Positions 42,952-52,114 are shown, counted from the first letter of the stretch. The stretch is DNA of 64,000 bases from an uncultured Alphaproteobacteria bacterium (GCA_902826695.1 CADEFU010000012.1:1-64000); one strand, 5' to 3'. The notes: generated from the letters alone by a model not told the origin. Numbers and translations are program-made.

Positions 42952-43719
42952 ATGCGGTTTGGTTCATTCGAGATGTTGGCAGCTGCCTTCTCGGCGCTGA
43001 GTACTTCCGCGGCGGCGTTTGCGTCGGAAAACAGCCTGGCAGCCGACATACGCCGCGTCGATGTGCTTGCCGTCTGCAAACAGGGTACCGCGTGCATCGC
43101 CGCCGAGCTTATGATGCCAAACGTCGGGCAACGCCGGATCGGCACGATCGAGAACGATGTTTGCGAAGGACCGATCGTGAAGCTGCGTGGCCGGCTCAAC
43201 AGCGGCGCGGTTCGCGCATACAGCGTCGGTCTCCCTGGCACTTGCGGGGTTTGCGAGATCGAGAGCGTTGTCGCCTATGTTGGCCATTCCAAAGCAGGGA
43301 ACCCAATGGTTCAAACGGCAAAGGGCACGCTTGAGATCGTGGATCGTGGCGTGAAGATCGGTCACCCCGGCGAGCTCATCATGATACAGGCTCGCACGGG
43401 CAAAATCGAGGCGGCGTACTGGGGGCCCACCCGTCCAAGCGGCAGCAACTTTTACTTCGAGGACGGTAACGTGTTTCTCGCAGACGGCGATGGGCCTTGC
43501 TTTGTTGCGCCTCGCGGCACGCCACGAGCGTTTGCGTTTGCGCCCGGTCACTGCCGCGATCGAGGCCGCAAGGTGCCGTTGGAAGCTGTCGACACGACGA
43601 ACGACGCACTCGAAGCGACGTTGCGCAAGATTGGTGGTGGCGAGATTCCTGGCGGCGGGACCTTCGTGAAAGCGCCGGGGACAGACCTTTTTGCACTGGA
43701 GACTGCGGACCCGTGCTGA
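42952..43719 (+). CDS. Secreted hypothetical protein (plus-strand insert)
   Basis: 255 aa with a signal peptide (1-25, AAAFASE). The mature part has paired Cys (AVCKQGTACIAAE and GTCGVCEIE) and a beta-rich core. GGAGGGG lies 5 nt before the ATG. It interrupts the minus-strand head genes between capsid and M23 protein and carries its own upstream box. Moron-like. Function unknown. Confidence 0.7.
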   Translation: MRFGSFEMLAAAFSALSTSAAAFASENSLAADIRRVDVLAVCKQGTACIAAELMMPNVGQRRIGTIENDVCEGPIVKLRGRLNSGAVRAYSVGLPGTCGVCEIESVVAYVGHSKAGNPMVQTAKGTLEIVDRGVKIGHPGELIMIQARTGKIEAAYWGPTRPSGSNFYFEDGNVFLADGDGPCFVAPRGTPRAFAFAPGHCRDRGRKVPLEAVDTTNDALEATLRKIGGGEIPGGGTFVKAPGTDLFALETADPC

Positions 43720-43745
43720 CGTTGTGGCCTAACGGAGCAACCACC

Positions 43746-44750
43746 TCATTCTGACGGAAGAATTCGGCCGCGGTACCACATGGGTTGCTTAAGCCATTCA
43801 ACCGGATCGATTGTCCGGCGGGCGATCGAAAGATCAGGCCCACTCCGCGCGGGATCCGCGGGCAACACTTCGAAATGAAGATGCGGATTATTCGGATATT
43901 TGGATGCGTTACCAGTGAGTCCGACCGCTCCAATTGTGTCGCCTGCCATGATAACGTCGCCAGTCTTCACTCCCACTTTGCTCAGGTGTGCATAAAGCGA
44001 TGTGGTGCCGTCCGCATGCTGAACCGCAATACCATTCCCTAGCGTGGATGACTGGAACACGATAGCCCTCCCCGAAGCTGCAGCCCTGACCGCAGCTCCG
44101 GTCAGCGCCGGAACATCTGGCCCATAGTGCGGTCGCCGACCTCCGTCTTGTCTATACAATCCGAACGGATCATAGACGCCCGCGAAATACTCACCGGTGC
44201 TCCGAGGCGTCAACTGCGCGGGTGTGCGCGGCGGTCCCTTGGTGGGGAGGACTCCGCCTTCGATTGGCAGAGCCTTGTCTTCGGCAGCACTTGCTAGCTT
44301 GTAAGCGCCCGCGGGCAACCGATCTCTCGGCAATCGATTGCCGTCTTCGTCAATCTGAGCTCCGCCGCGCGGCGGATGCTCGACGTAGCCTCGCGTCGGG
44401 TGCGGCATGGTCCACGGATCCCAATCGCGATTGGGCAGTCCCTCTAACTGTGACTGCGTCAAGTATTGCTCGGCGGGTCCAAAAACGTACTCGAACTCGT
44501 TACGGAGGTGCGGGTTCACAACGAGGTGGTCGAGATCGCGCGCATCAGGCATCTCGAACGTTCGTTGACCCGGCTTCGGCCGTGGCACTGCGGCACTCAT
44601 CGTGCCCTGAGATTGAGGGGCGGCCCGCGCCGGCGTTGCGGATCGGGGAGCTACACCCAACATGCTTCGCGGGTTCGCGTGCAGATAGTCCGCGTAAACA
44701 CGCTCTGCCGGCGGGAAGTATTTCTCGACTCCGTTTTGCCGCTTGCGCAT
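43746..44750 (-). CDS. Virion-associated M23 peptidase, second copy
   Basis: 334 aa. N-terminal tag EKYFPPAERVYADYLHA then NPRSML (see 12435-13160), a disordered middle, and a C-terminal M23 domain: HYGPD (His208, Asp212), His255 in YAHLS and HLH (290-292), complete set. It probably degrades peptidoglycan cross-bridges at infection. GGAGG precedes the ATG. Located between scaffold and capsid genes, which suggests packaging in the head. Confidence 0.85.
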   Translation of the reverse strand: MRKRQNGVEKYFPPAERVYADYLHANPRSMLGVAPRSATPARAAPQSQGTMSAAVPRPKPGQRTFEMPDARDLDHLVVNPHLRNEFEYVFGPAEQYLTQSQLEGLPNRDWDPWTMPHPTRGYVEHPPRGGAQIDEDGNRLPRDRLPAGAYKLASAAEDKALPIEGGVLPTKGPPRTPAQLTPRSTGEYFAGVYDPFGLYRQDGGRRPHYGPDVPALTGAAVRAAASGRAIVFQSSTLGNGIAVQHADGTTSLYAHLSKVGVKTGDVIMAGDTIGAVGLTGNASKYPNNPHLHFEVLPADPARSGPDLSIARRTIDPVEWLKQPMWYRGRILPSE

Positions 44751-44772
44751 TGCCGTTGATCCTCCCGTACTA

Positions 44773-45579
44773 CTAGATATCTTCCGAATACGCGCGCTCG
44801 AAGAGTTGCTGCACGTGTTCCAACGTGGCCGCGTGCTCCGGGTGGTTGCGGTTCGTGTACGCTTCTTTTGCCATCAGCTTTTGCGCCTCTCTGCGGGCTT
44901 CTTCGGGGGTGATGGAGAAGCCTTGGGCGCGGCCGATCTTCAGGCTGTCTTCGGTCATCATCGAGCCGATCTTGGCGAAGGCGCGGACGAGTTCGGGGTT
45001 GTTGCCGACGCCCGATTGATTCAGGAACTCGATCAGCGGCTGGCCGCCGAAGTAGCGCGCGGCGCGCGCGGCTTGGGCGACTTTCGTATCGTAGCTTGGG
45101 CCCCACTCCTGCTGCAGCAGGCCGACGGACTGCGTCTCGTCGTCGATGCGGCCTTTGAGCGAGGATTGAAACGACTGCGATTGGTGGCCGGCGTAGAAAT
45201 CGAGCAAGCCTTGCACTTGGCTCGGCGTGAGGCCGAGTTTGTGCGCGACGGGCAGCGCCGCTTTTTCGAACGCCTCATCGTATGTCACGCCTTGCGGCAG
45301 GTCGGGGCGGCGCAGCTCGTAGCCGTCGGGCGAGCGCGGGATGCCAAGTTTCGCGCGCGCGGTTTCATCCCACACACCGTCTTTGGGTGCGGGAATCTTG
45401 TCGGCGCCGATCGCGCGCTGCGCGTGGGCGTAGGCTTGCACGACGTCGGCGGGGGATTTGTAGCCCTTCGTCTCGACGAGCTGTTTCAGGTCGGGCGTCA
45501 GCGACGCGGTCCAGTCGGCACTCGCGCCTGCGTCGTCGAGTGCGGTTGCGGCTTGCGTTCCTTCGAAGGTGTCAGTCAT
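44773..45579 (-). CDS. Phage scaffolding protein
   Basis: 268 aa, acidic N-terminus, helical, ending with EHVQQLFERAYSEDI. The motif LGLTPSQVQGLLDFYAGH and position before the capsid gene fit podoviral capsid assembly scaffolds. GGAGA upstream. The start overlaps the Bbp19-like gene by 8 bp. Confidence 0.8.
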   Translation of the reverse strand: MTDTFEGTQAATALDDAGASADWTASLTPDLKQLVETKGYKSPADVVQAYAHAQRAIGADKIPAPKDGVWDETARAKLGIPRSPDGYELRRPDLPQGVTYDEAFEKAALPVAHKLGLTPSQVQGLLDFYAGHQSQSFQSSLKGRIDDETQSVGLLQQEWGPSYDTKVAQAARAARYFGGQPLIEFLNQSGVGNNPELVRAFAKIGSMMTEDSLKIGRAQGFSITPEEARREAQKLMAKEAYTNRNHPEHAATLEHVQQLFERAYSEDI

Positions 45580-45847
45580 TCAGCTTTTCTCCATCGGCAA
45601 TGGTGACGAAGTCGGTGGGTTTGAGGCCGCACATGCGCGTGACGTGCAGCCAGACGCGGCGCTTGCCTTCCTCCACGCCGCGGTCGAACTCGGTCGCGCC
45701 GGTCAAAGGCGCTGCGGCGTTGCAGAACATCGCGAGGTCGCGCACGAGCAGATCGCGGCCTTGCAGTGCGTTGCGATACTCGTCGGCCACCTGGGCGGCG
45801 CGCTTGCGGCCCCAGAGGGCGAGGACGATTTCGGGGAGAGTTTGCAT
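45572..45847 (-). CDS. Bbp19-like phage protein
   Basis: 91 aa. RDLAMFCNAAAPLTGATEF followed by DRGVEEGKRRVWLHVTRM has the F...D..EG.R.V.L.I pattern of the Bbp19 family, which sits next to scaffold genes in many podoviruses. Role in head assembly or stability is presumed. AGAGG upstream of the ATG at 45847. Confidence 0.7.
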   Translation of the reverse strand: MQTLPEIVLALWGRKRAAQVADEYRNALQGRDLLVRDLAMFCNAAAPLTGATEFDRGVEEGKRRVWLHVTRMCGLKPTDFVTIADGEKLND

Positions 45848-45915
45848 GCACACCTCTTGGACGATTGACGCGGGCGAACCGCCCTGCCCTATTCCCGGTG
45901 CAAACGGAGGCAGTG

Positions 45916-46296
45916 ATGGTTCAGCGGATTTCTTCGGGCTCACCGTTCGAGAACGACATGGCTTATTCGCGCGCGGTCGTGGACGGCGATTGGGTGTTCG
46001 TGTCGGGGACGACGGGCTTCGACTACAAGACGATGACGATCTCGGACGATCCGGGCGCGCAGACGGAGCAGTGTTTCAAGAACATCGCCTGGGCGCTCGA
46101 GCAGGCTGGTGCGTCGCTGAAGAATATCGTGCGCGTGCACTACATCCTGCCGAACGCGGCCGACTTTCCGGCGTGCTGGCCCGCAATGCGGACGTATCTG
46201 GGCGATGTGAAGCCCGCGGCGACGATGTTTTCCGCCGGGCTCGCCGATCCGCGGATGAAAATCGAGATCGAGGTAACCGCGCGAAAGGGGAACTAG
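45916..46296 (+). CDS. RidA/YjgF-family protein
   Basis: 126 aa, standard length. The core YSRAVVDGDWVFVSGTTGFD, TEQCFKNIAWALEQAGAS and the MKIEIEVTA end define the Rid family. The usual late Arg of the RidA active site (Arg105) is represented by DPRMKIEIE. RidA hydrolyses reactive enamine/imine intermediates of amino acid metabolism. GGAGG is 5 nt upstream. It is an ordinary metabolic gene on the plus strand inside the virion block, ending 4 bp into the convergent phage gene. Confidence 0.88.
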   Translation: MVQRISSGSPFENDMAYSRAVVDGDWVFVSGTTGFDYKTMTISDDPGAQTEQCFKNIAWALEQAGASLKNIVRVHYILPNAADFPACWPAMRTYLGDVKPAATMFSAGLADPRMKIEIEVTARKGN

Positions 46297-47057
46297 CCCA
46301 CCTTTGCCACCACGTCGACGATTGTGTGGGCGATCGTTTCGTCGATGAGTGCGTCGACGATCGCGTCGCTGCGCTCGTCGGCTTTGCGTTTGCGGCGGAG
46401 GCGTTCGGCGCGCTTGATGGATGTCAACTGCTGCCGGGCGCGTTCGCGTGCAACGTCGGGCGTTACGACAGTCAAGCGCCACGGTGGTGCGGTTACCTTG
46501 GGCAGGTTCGGCCAGGTCGCGCTTGACCGGCGCTGTTGCGGCTTTGGGGCCTGCGTGATCAAGCCCGGTAGGCTCAGTGTAACCGTGACCGATGTCGTCG
46601 CCGGTAGGATGATCGCTGGCGCAAACACCGCCGCGCTCGACGCACGGTGCGGCGCGAATATTGCGCCCGCGCTCTGCGAGACGCCTGCGGTATAGATCTG
46701 GCCCGCGTTTGCGTAGGTGGCTGGCGAGAGGCGCTGCGTTAAACGGGCACCCTGGAAAGTCGGGCCGTTTGCGAAATTGCCCGTCTGAAGCGTTCGGTTG
46801 AGGCGCAGCGTTTGGATCGCAGGCGTGTTCGACCATGACGCGGGTTTCGCAATTCTGCGGAGGGACGGTGCGGGCGTGCTTGCGCCAGGCGCGAAAGCAG
46901 TCGGCTTGAAGACGAACGCGATGCGGTGCGCCAGGATGGTTGCGCCGCTTGGCACGTGCGGCGGGAGTAGCGTCCCGCCGAACGAAGTGGCGTCGGTGTC
47001 GCCGATCCAGGCTTCGCCGACGACACTTAGCGGCGAGCCGATGACGAAGCCGGGCAT
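46293..47057 (-). CDS. Phage virion protein with basic C-terminus
   Basis: 254 aa. The N-terminal half is beta-like (SVVGEAWIGDTDATSFGGTL), the middle has repeated Thr/Ala/Pro stretches, and the C-terminus is a basic helix (KRAERLRRKRKADERSDAI). Lies in the head/tail gene order beside the 323-aa protein, 1 bp apart. Probably a minor structural protein. No family assigned. Confidence 0.6.
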   Translation of the reverse strand: MPGFVIGSPLSVVGEAWIGDTDATSFGGTLLPPHVPSGATILAHRIAFVFKPTAFAPGASTPAPSLRRIAKPASWSNTPAIQTLRLNRTLQTGNFANGPTFQGARLTQRLSPATYANAGQIYTAGVSQSAGAIFAPHRASSAAVFAPAIILPATTSVTVTLSLPGLITQAPKPQQRRSSATWPNLPKVTAPPWRLTVVTPDVARERARQQLTSIKRAERLRRKRKADERSDAIVDALIDETIAHTIVDVVAKVG

Positions 47058-47058
47058 G

Positions 47059-48030
47059 TCAGATCAACTCCACCGTGATGCCCTGGCAGACCCATTCGTG
47101 CGCCGCGTTGGCGCTGCTCATCGTGAAGACGATGTCCAACGCACGATTGGCCGCATCCGCATCGATGGCAACGCCGCCGGTTACCGAGCCGATCGGCGCG
47201 TTGGCAAGGATTTCGTCGACGCCGATGTCACCGATGCCGACGAGATTGGTGATCGTTGGGCCTTGGGCACTGAAGAAGCCGCCCATGCGTTGGTTGTTGT
47301 TGGCCTGTGCGGTGATCGTGAAGTCCAGGTACCACGGCTGCCGGTCGGCGTCTGCCGTCGTACCGTAGCTCGCCGTCGCGTCGGAGAAGATGTTCGTGCC
47401 GCCGAAGCTGATCGTCACGGTAAGCGTCATTGCGGTCGCCGAGTTGTGAAGCACATTTCCGAACGCACGCACGCGCAATTGCCGGCCCGCCAAGAACAGA
47501 CCGTTTGGGATGCTGAGGGCGTTGTTGAAGATGCTGAAGGACGCGTTTGAGTTGGCCTGCGACTTCGAGGCCGTCTCCTTGTGAATGACGATCGGCCCCT
47601 GCTCGCGCACCAAGCGCATATCGGTGATCTTCGTGGATTCGATCGACGTGTCGCCCGCCGGCACGTAAACCGCAGCCAACACGACATCATTCGTCGTGCG
47701 CGCCGGAGGCTTCGGTGCCGGGGCCGCAGTACCCGCACGCACGGCGAGCGCACCGGAGGCGTTGATCACCACAAGGTCGATGCGCGGGTCCGTCGGGTCG
47801 GCCGCGCCAATCGTTGCCGTAGCGGCGGCGACCGCGAAGAGCGTACCGTTGCTCAGCACGGCCCCCTTTGCGACCTCGGGGGTCATGTCGGCGCCGCCGG
47901 TCACTTGGCAGCCCGAGAGGACGCAGTTCTTGCCGTTGATGCCCTCGACGAGGACCTCGAGGTACTCCTGAAACAGGATCGACTGCAAATCGTTGTCGCC
48001 TTCACCCTTGTCGGGGATGGTCCAAGGCAT
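47059..48030 (-). CDS. Phage structural protein, receptor-binding-like
   Basis: 323 aa. N-terminal region similar to phage baseplate/fibre-type proteins (ILFQEYLEVLVEGINGKNCV and LAAVYVPAGDTSIESTKI), C-terminal jelly-roll-like beta region. It may be a decoration or host-recognition protein. GAAAGAC upstream. Confidence 0.65.
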   Translation of the reverse strand: MPWTIPDKGEGDNDLQSILFQEYLEVLVEGINGKNCVLSGCQVTGGADMTPEVAKGAVLSNGTLFAVAAATATIGAADPTDPRIDLVVINASGALAVRAGTAAPAPKPPARTTNDVVLAAVYVPAGDTSIESTKITDMRLVREQGPIVIHKETASKSQANSNASFSIFNNALSIPNGLFLAGRQLRVRAFGNVLHNSATAMTLTVTISFGGTNIFSDATASYGTTADADRQPWYLDFTITAQANNNQRMGGFFSAQGPTITNLVGIGDIGVDEILANAPIGSVTGGVAIDADAANRALDIVFTMSSANAAHEWVCQGITVELI

Positions 48031-48045
48031 CGCGTTTGTCTTTCG

Positions 48046-48462
48046 TTAGAGCGTGAAGATGCCGCTGGCATTCCACTGCACGGTCACGTCGCCGCCGGAG
48101 GGCGTGAACGGCATGCCGGTGATCGACGTATCGAGGTAGAGGACGAGGCGCGAGGTCGCTTCCGCGCCGCTGTCGACGTAGAGGACGATGCCGCCAAGGT
48201 CGGCGGCGCCGCTGAGCGCAAGCGTCGTCGTGTCGGCGGCGTCGAATGTGCCGCTCGCGAACGTCTTCGATGTCAGCGACGTCGCCGCGCCGTAGCTCGG
48301 GTTGTCGAATGTCGAAAGATCGTCGACGAAGTCGTGTGCGTTGTTGAAGGCGTAAGCCGACGTGATGTCGACAAAGGTCTGCTTCACGGTGCCGCCGAGC
48401 GACGTGTTCGCTGTCGCTTGCATCACTTCTTGCTTCCAGTTCGGGTAGAGGGCGTTGGCCAT
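48046..48462 (-). CDS. Phage structural protein
   Basis: 138 aa, Thr/Ser/Ala/Asp-rich, beta-like, beginning MANALYPNWKQEVMQATANT, a start often seen in small phage virion proteins encoded between portal and head genes. AAAGGA upstream. Function unknown. Confidence 0.65.
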   Translation of the reverse strand: MANALYPNWKQEVMQATANTSLGGTVKQTFVDITSAYAFNNAHDFVDDLSTFDNPSYGAATSLTSKTFASGTFDAADTTTLALSGAADLGGIVLYVDSGAEATSRLVLYLDTSITGMPFTPSGGDVTVQWNASGIFTL

Positions 48463-48481
48463 GGTGGTCGTTTCCTTTGGG

Positions 48482-48838
48482 TTAGAGCGAGAGGGACTGG
48501 GCGGCGTGGGTGAGGCCTTGGGCTGTGAGGTGCCGGCGGCAACGCTCGCGCTCGTTCAGGGCGGCGCGCTTGAGCCAGAACGCCAACGTCTTCTTCAAGC
48601 CGGCACGGAAGGCGAGCGCTTGCGCTTTGATCACGGGATCGCCGGTCTCGTTCGCCATCGTCACGACTTTTGCGAGCGCTTGCTCGGTGAGTTCGTCGAG
48701 CGTGATCACCGGTCCCGGCGCTGCGTGCATCGCCGGCGGGAACAGGATGAAGTTGTTGACGTGATTGATGCCGTCCGACCCGCGCTCGACGCCGCGGTAG
48801 ACCGTTTGTCCATTCAGGCGGTCAGGTTTGAGCTGCAT
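48482..48838 (-). CDS. Phage hypothetical protein
   Basis: 118 aa, helical (PVIKAQALAFRAGLKKTLAF followed by WLKRAALNERERCRRHLTAQ). Begins MQLKPDRLNGQTVYRG. Located just downstream of the portal gene. A conserved podoviral accessory protein by position (DUF7681-like), not confidently assigned. GGAGA upstream. Confidence 0.65.
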   Translation of the reverse strand: MQLKPDRLNGQTVYRGVERGSDGINHVNNFILFPPAMHAAPGPVITLDELTEQALAKVVTMANETGDPVIKAQALAFRAGLKKTLAFWLKRAALNERERCRRHLTAQGLTHAAQSLSL

Positions 48839-48862
48839 TCACTCTCCATTGTGTGAAAGGTG

Positions 48863-50578
48863 TTAGGCGGCCGTTTTCCCGCGCAGTGCGCCGCGGAGCA
48901 TCTCGATGGCTTGGGTCACATCGCCGCCGGAGATGGGCTGCTGCCCGGATTTGATCGCGGCTTCGCCGGCTTGAGCGCCGGCCTTGGCACTGTCGGCGAC
49001 TTTCTTCATCACGTCGGCGCCTTGCGCGCCCATGGCAAGCGTCTGCTGCATCGCTTGGGCTTGTTCGCGTTCGGCGCGCAGTTCCTTCACCTTGTCGGCG
49101 CCGCGCATGATCTTTGCCGGCACCGCCCAGCCGCGGCCGAGGACCTGCACCGCTTCGTCGTGGTCCAGGTTGTCGAGGACCGACGGGTCGATCTGGGCGA
49201 TCATGCCCAGCGATTGGTAGAGCCGCGTGACAGCCTGCGCCTCGCTTGCCGTTTGCGCGCGGGCTAGCGGCGACACGTATTCGATGGTCATTTCGGAGCC
49301 TTGAATCTCCTCCGGCGGCGGGGCGAGTTCGTTCGCACGCAGGAGCAGGCCGAAGCGGCGCTTGATCAGGGGCGAAAGAAACTCGCTTTGGATGCGGCCG
49401 AGGTTCGGGCCGAGGAGACGCAGCTTCTCCTCCTGGCGCCCCATCCATTCGGTCGCCGTCATGTTGGGCGACCCCATCATCTGCATCAGCGAGAAGTAGA
49501 AGCCTTCTTTGATCGCGTTGCGGCGCTGCTCCATCATCTCCATGGTGATGCCGACGTTGCCGCCGGTGATCAGCGGGCGCAGCAGCTGCTGGCCGTTTTG
49601 ATCGATCGCGCCGTAGGTGATGCCGCCGGGATATGTGCGGGCGGCTTTGATGACGCCTTCGTCGGCGGCGGCGAGCGGCGGATCGGCGACCTTCTGCGCC
49701 GCCTTGATCGCCGTTTCGTCCATGCGGTTCAGCATCTTCACGTCGGGCAAGATCTGCTCGCCGATGCCGCGGCCGTAGACCTCGCCGGCGGCTTGCGCCC
49801 AGCGCGGCACGTGATAGGGCAATTCGTAGTAACCGCCCTCGGCCACTTTGTGGCGCGTATCCTCTTCGATGTAGGTGGAGAGGAACGGTCGCTCTGCCGG
49901 ATCGAGCTTGCCTTCTTTGTGCTCCGCGTTCGGGTAGACGCAGTGGATGAAGTAGATGAGGCAGAACGGGTCTTTCTCCGCTATGCGCGCGGTGCGCTCG
50001 CTCAAACCTTCGCCGAACATCTCGGTCGCTTGTTTGCCGGTGAGCGCGAAGCGGCGGTAGACGGTGTCGACCTCGCCGTATGCGCTTTCGGCAATAACGC
50101 ATTCGGAGAGGGGGCGGACGGTGTCGTTGATGCGCCCCTGCCCCGGCACTTCTTCCGAGTAGAAGACCGCCGTGCCGAAGCTTGCGAGATCGGCGTACAT
50201 CGACGGCAGCACGGAGTAGAAGCGGCTAACCTGCGGACCGAACGAATGCAGGATGCGCGACTCCACGTCGTAGAGCCAATCGCGGACGGGGTCGAAGTCG
50301 TTTAGCTCGTCGTCCTGCAAGCGCAGCGCGAACCACCTGTTGGCGGGGTTCGTCATCATACCGTAGATGCCGCCGGCGAAACTGTCGGCGGCCATCAGCG
50401 GTGTCGCGTCGAAGATGCGCGCATTGCGCTTCTCGCCGGGTTGACGGATCGCGGTGAACTCCGCGCGCAAGGGGCGGATGTAGTCCGCTATCTCCTGCCA
50501 CGTGCGCTCGAACTCCGCGCGCTCGCCTTTTAGCTTGTTCCAGTGCAGGACGAGTTCCTGCGGTGTACGACCCGTCAT
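48863..50578 (-). CDS. Phage portal (head-tail connector) protein
   Basis: 571 aa. The podoviral portal family (T7 gp8 type) is evident from ERAEFERTWQEIADYIRPLR, TPLMAADSFAGGIYGMMTNP, RWFALRL and GRGIGEQILPDVKMLNRMDE. It forms the dodecameric DNA entry channel on which the tail tube protein A docks. First large gene of the virion operon. Confidence 0.93.
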   Translation of the reverse strand: MTGRTPQELVLHWNKLKGERAEFERTWQEIADYIRPLRAEFTAIRQPGEKRNARIFDATPLMAADSFAGGIYGMMTNPANRWFALRLQDDELNDFDPVRDWLYDVESRILHSFGPQVSRFYSVLPSMYADLASFGTAVFYSEEVPGQGRINDTVRPLSECVIAESAYGEVDTVYRRFALTGKQATEMFGEGLSERTARIAEKDPFCLIYFIHCVYPNAEHKEGKLDPAERPFLSTYIEEDTRHKVAEGGYYELPYHVPRWAQAAGEVYGRGIGEQILPDVKMLNRMDETAIKAAQKVADPPLAAADEGVIKAARTYPGGITYGAIDQNGQQLLRPLITGGNVGITMEMMEQRRNAIKEGFYFSLMQMMGSPNMTATEWMGRQEEKLRLLGPNLGRIQSEFLSPLIKRRFGLLLRANELAPPPEEIQGSEMTIEYVSPLARAQTASEAQAVTRLYQSLGMIAQIDPSVLDNLDHDEAVQVLGRGWAVPAKIMRGADKVKELRAEREQAQAMQQTLAMGAQGADVMKKVADSAKAGAQAGEAAIKSGQQPISGGDVTQAIEMLRGALRGKTAA

Positions 50579-50676
50579 TCGTTTAACCCGTTCTGTGTTG
50601 AGGAAATTCCTAGGTTCCCGCGCGTTGCCGGACGGGCTTTGGCCGTCGTATGATCGAGGCCTCTCGGGGATGCTCT

Positions 50677-51258
50677 ATGTCGGCCGACGAAGACCAACTC
50701 AGTCCGGTGCCCGCGGCGCCTGCCGCCCGCGCGCCGAGACTTAAGCCGGAAGACAGCGATGCGCTGTGGTGGCTCGGCAAATGGCTCGGCATACCGTTCT
50801 TGATCGTCGTCGCGGCGTTCTACAGCGAGTATCTTTGGCGCAGCCCCGTCGACATCGTGCCGACGGTGACGCGGCAAGAGGTGCGGCCGTATCCGTTTCC
50901 CGACGGGGCAACGGGGCCCACGCTTGCGCCGCCCGAGATCGAGCGGCTTGCGCCCACGCCCGTTGCACCGCCGGTTGTCGAAACGCCGCCGCCAACGCCG
51001 GCCGAAGTCGTCGCCGAACCGATCTCGCAGCCGCAGCCGCGCTATCCCGAGCGCGCGCTGCAGGCGGAGCGCGAAGGCGTCGTGCGCCTTCGCATCACCA
51101 TCGCGCCGGATGGAACGGTGAGCGATGCCGTCGTTCTGGACGCGCGGCCACGCGGGTGGTTCGAGAATGCGGCGCTGAGCGCGGTGCGGCAGTGGCGCTA
51201 TAAGCCGTCGGGGCGAACGATTTCGACGATCGCCGAGATCGAGTTCAAGCTGCGCTAG
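50677..51258 (+). CDS. TonB-family energy transducer
   Basis: 193 aa. One transmembrane helix (WLGKWLGIPFLIVVAAFYSE), a Pro-rich periplasmic linker (TPVAPPVVETPPPTPAEVVA) and a C-terminal TonB domain (PRYPERALQAEREGVVRLRI to AALSAVRQWRYKPSG). It would couple the proton motive force to outer membrane receptors. The start could also be 50650. ExbB/ExbD are not adjacent. A host gene on the plus strand within the phage block. Confidence 0.88.
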   Translation: MSADEDQLSPVPAAPAARAPRLKPEDSDALWWLGKWLGIPFLIVVAAFYSEYLWRSPVDIVPTVTRQEVRPYPFPDGATGPTLAPPEIERLAPTPVAPPVVETPPPTPAEVVAEPISQPQPRYPERALQAEREGVVRLRITIAPDGTVSDAVVLDARPRGWFENAALSAVRQWRYKPSGRTISTIAEIEFKLR

Positions 51259-51449
51259 CCGCCGAGCAGCGTCTTCTGCGGCGTCAGGTTTTGGTTCAAG
51301 CCTTCGGTCAGCGCGAAGATGCTGGGCGGGGCCTGACCGACGCGGCGGCCGCGGCGGCGGCGCTCATACAGTTCCTCCTCCTGCTTCGATGCCGGCGTCG
51401 GCGGCGGTGGCGGGGGCGGCGGCGCCTTCGGCGCTTTGAAGAGACACAT
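51255..51449 (-). CDS. Small proline-rich phage protein
   Basis: 64 aa, starting MCLFKAPKAPPPPPPPPTPA, a typical opening of small podoviral proteins near the portal gene, and ending QNLTPQKTLLGG. GGAGG upstream. It overlaps the 3' end of the acetyltransferase gene by 86 bp in another frame and ends 4 bp inside the convergent tonB-family gene. Confidence 0.75.
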   Translation of the reverse strand: MCLFKAPKAPPPPPPPPTPASKQEEELYERRRRGRRVGQAPPSIFALTEGLNQNLTPQKTLLGG

Positions 51450-51888
51450 GATCGTTCAACCTCCATGCGTATTGAAGAAACGTGGCGCCCGAAGCGCCGA
51501 AACGGGGTAAGCGGCACTCAAGAACGAAGCCCAAGCGTTCGAGCAGGCGGATCGCGTCGTCATGGCCTTCGAGCGTGCGGCACTCGGCGCGCTCGTAACC
51601 AAGGGCGAGGAGCGCAGGCTTGGCTTCGCGCACGCCCCAGCGCACGACAGCGCGCGCGACCTGCGGCCAGGCGTCCGTCGCCATCAGCGAGGCCACGACC
51701 GCCTTCGGCGTCAGCCGGTGAAACGTCACGACCGCAACCGGCCCGGTGGCGCCCGCGAACACTTGGGCCAGAACGGCCGGCGCTGCGAACGCGTACGCCG
51801 CCGTCTCATGATCGAAACCATATTCGGCAAGCTCGGCCGCATCGCGCGCACGCAAGCGCCCCATGATCGAACGGGCCGCTTCGAGCAT
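51364..51888 (-). CDS. Phage GNAT-like protein (T7 gp13-like)
   Basis: 174 aa. RDAAELAEYGFDHETAAYAF at the start and LGYERAECRTLEGHDDAIRL with LLERLGFVLECRLP give the GNAT fold pattern of DUF2833/gp13-like virion-maturation proteins. Substrate unknown. AGGAGA precedes the ATG. It is the first gene of the virion operon downstream of the tri-repeat element at 52640. Confidence 0.75.
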   Translation of the reverse strand: MLEAARSIMGRLRARDAAELAEYGFDHETAAYAFAAPAVLAQVFAGATGPVAVVTFHRLTPKAVVASLMATDAWPQVARAVVRWGVREAKPALLALGYERAECRTLEGHDDAIRLLERLGFVLECRLPRFGASGATFLQYAWRLNDHVSLQSAEGAAAPATAADAGIEAGGGTV

Positions 51889-52114
51889 GCGATTCTCCTG
51901 CCTTAAGGTTGCGACCCTTCGCGGTGTGATCGCGGCTACAGGCTCTGTGAGCGGCTATTTCCGCGACTTTCCGGCGCGCGCGTGTAGCCGCGGTCACAGC
52001 CTTGGCGGCGGCCTTTGGTCTATGTCCGCGCTTCATCCACCGTTCAGGCGCCTGGGATCAGGTTCCGCGCACCCAAAACGGGGACAGAACGAAAAACGCT
52101 CAGGAGAGAGACCA

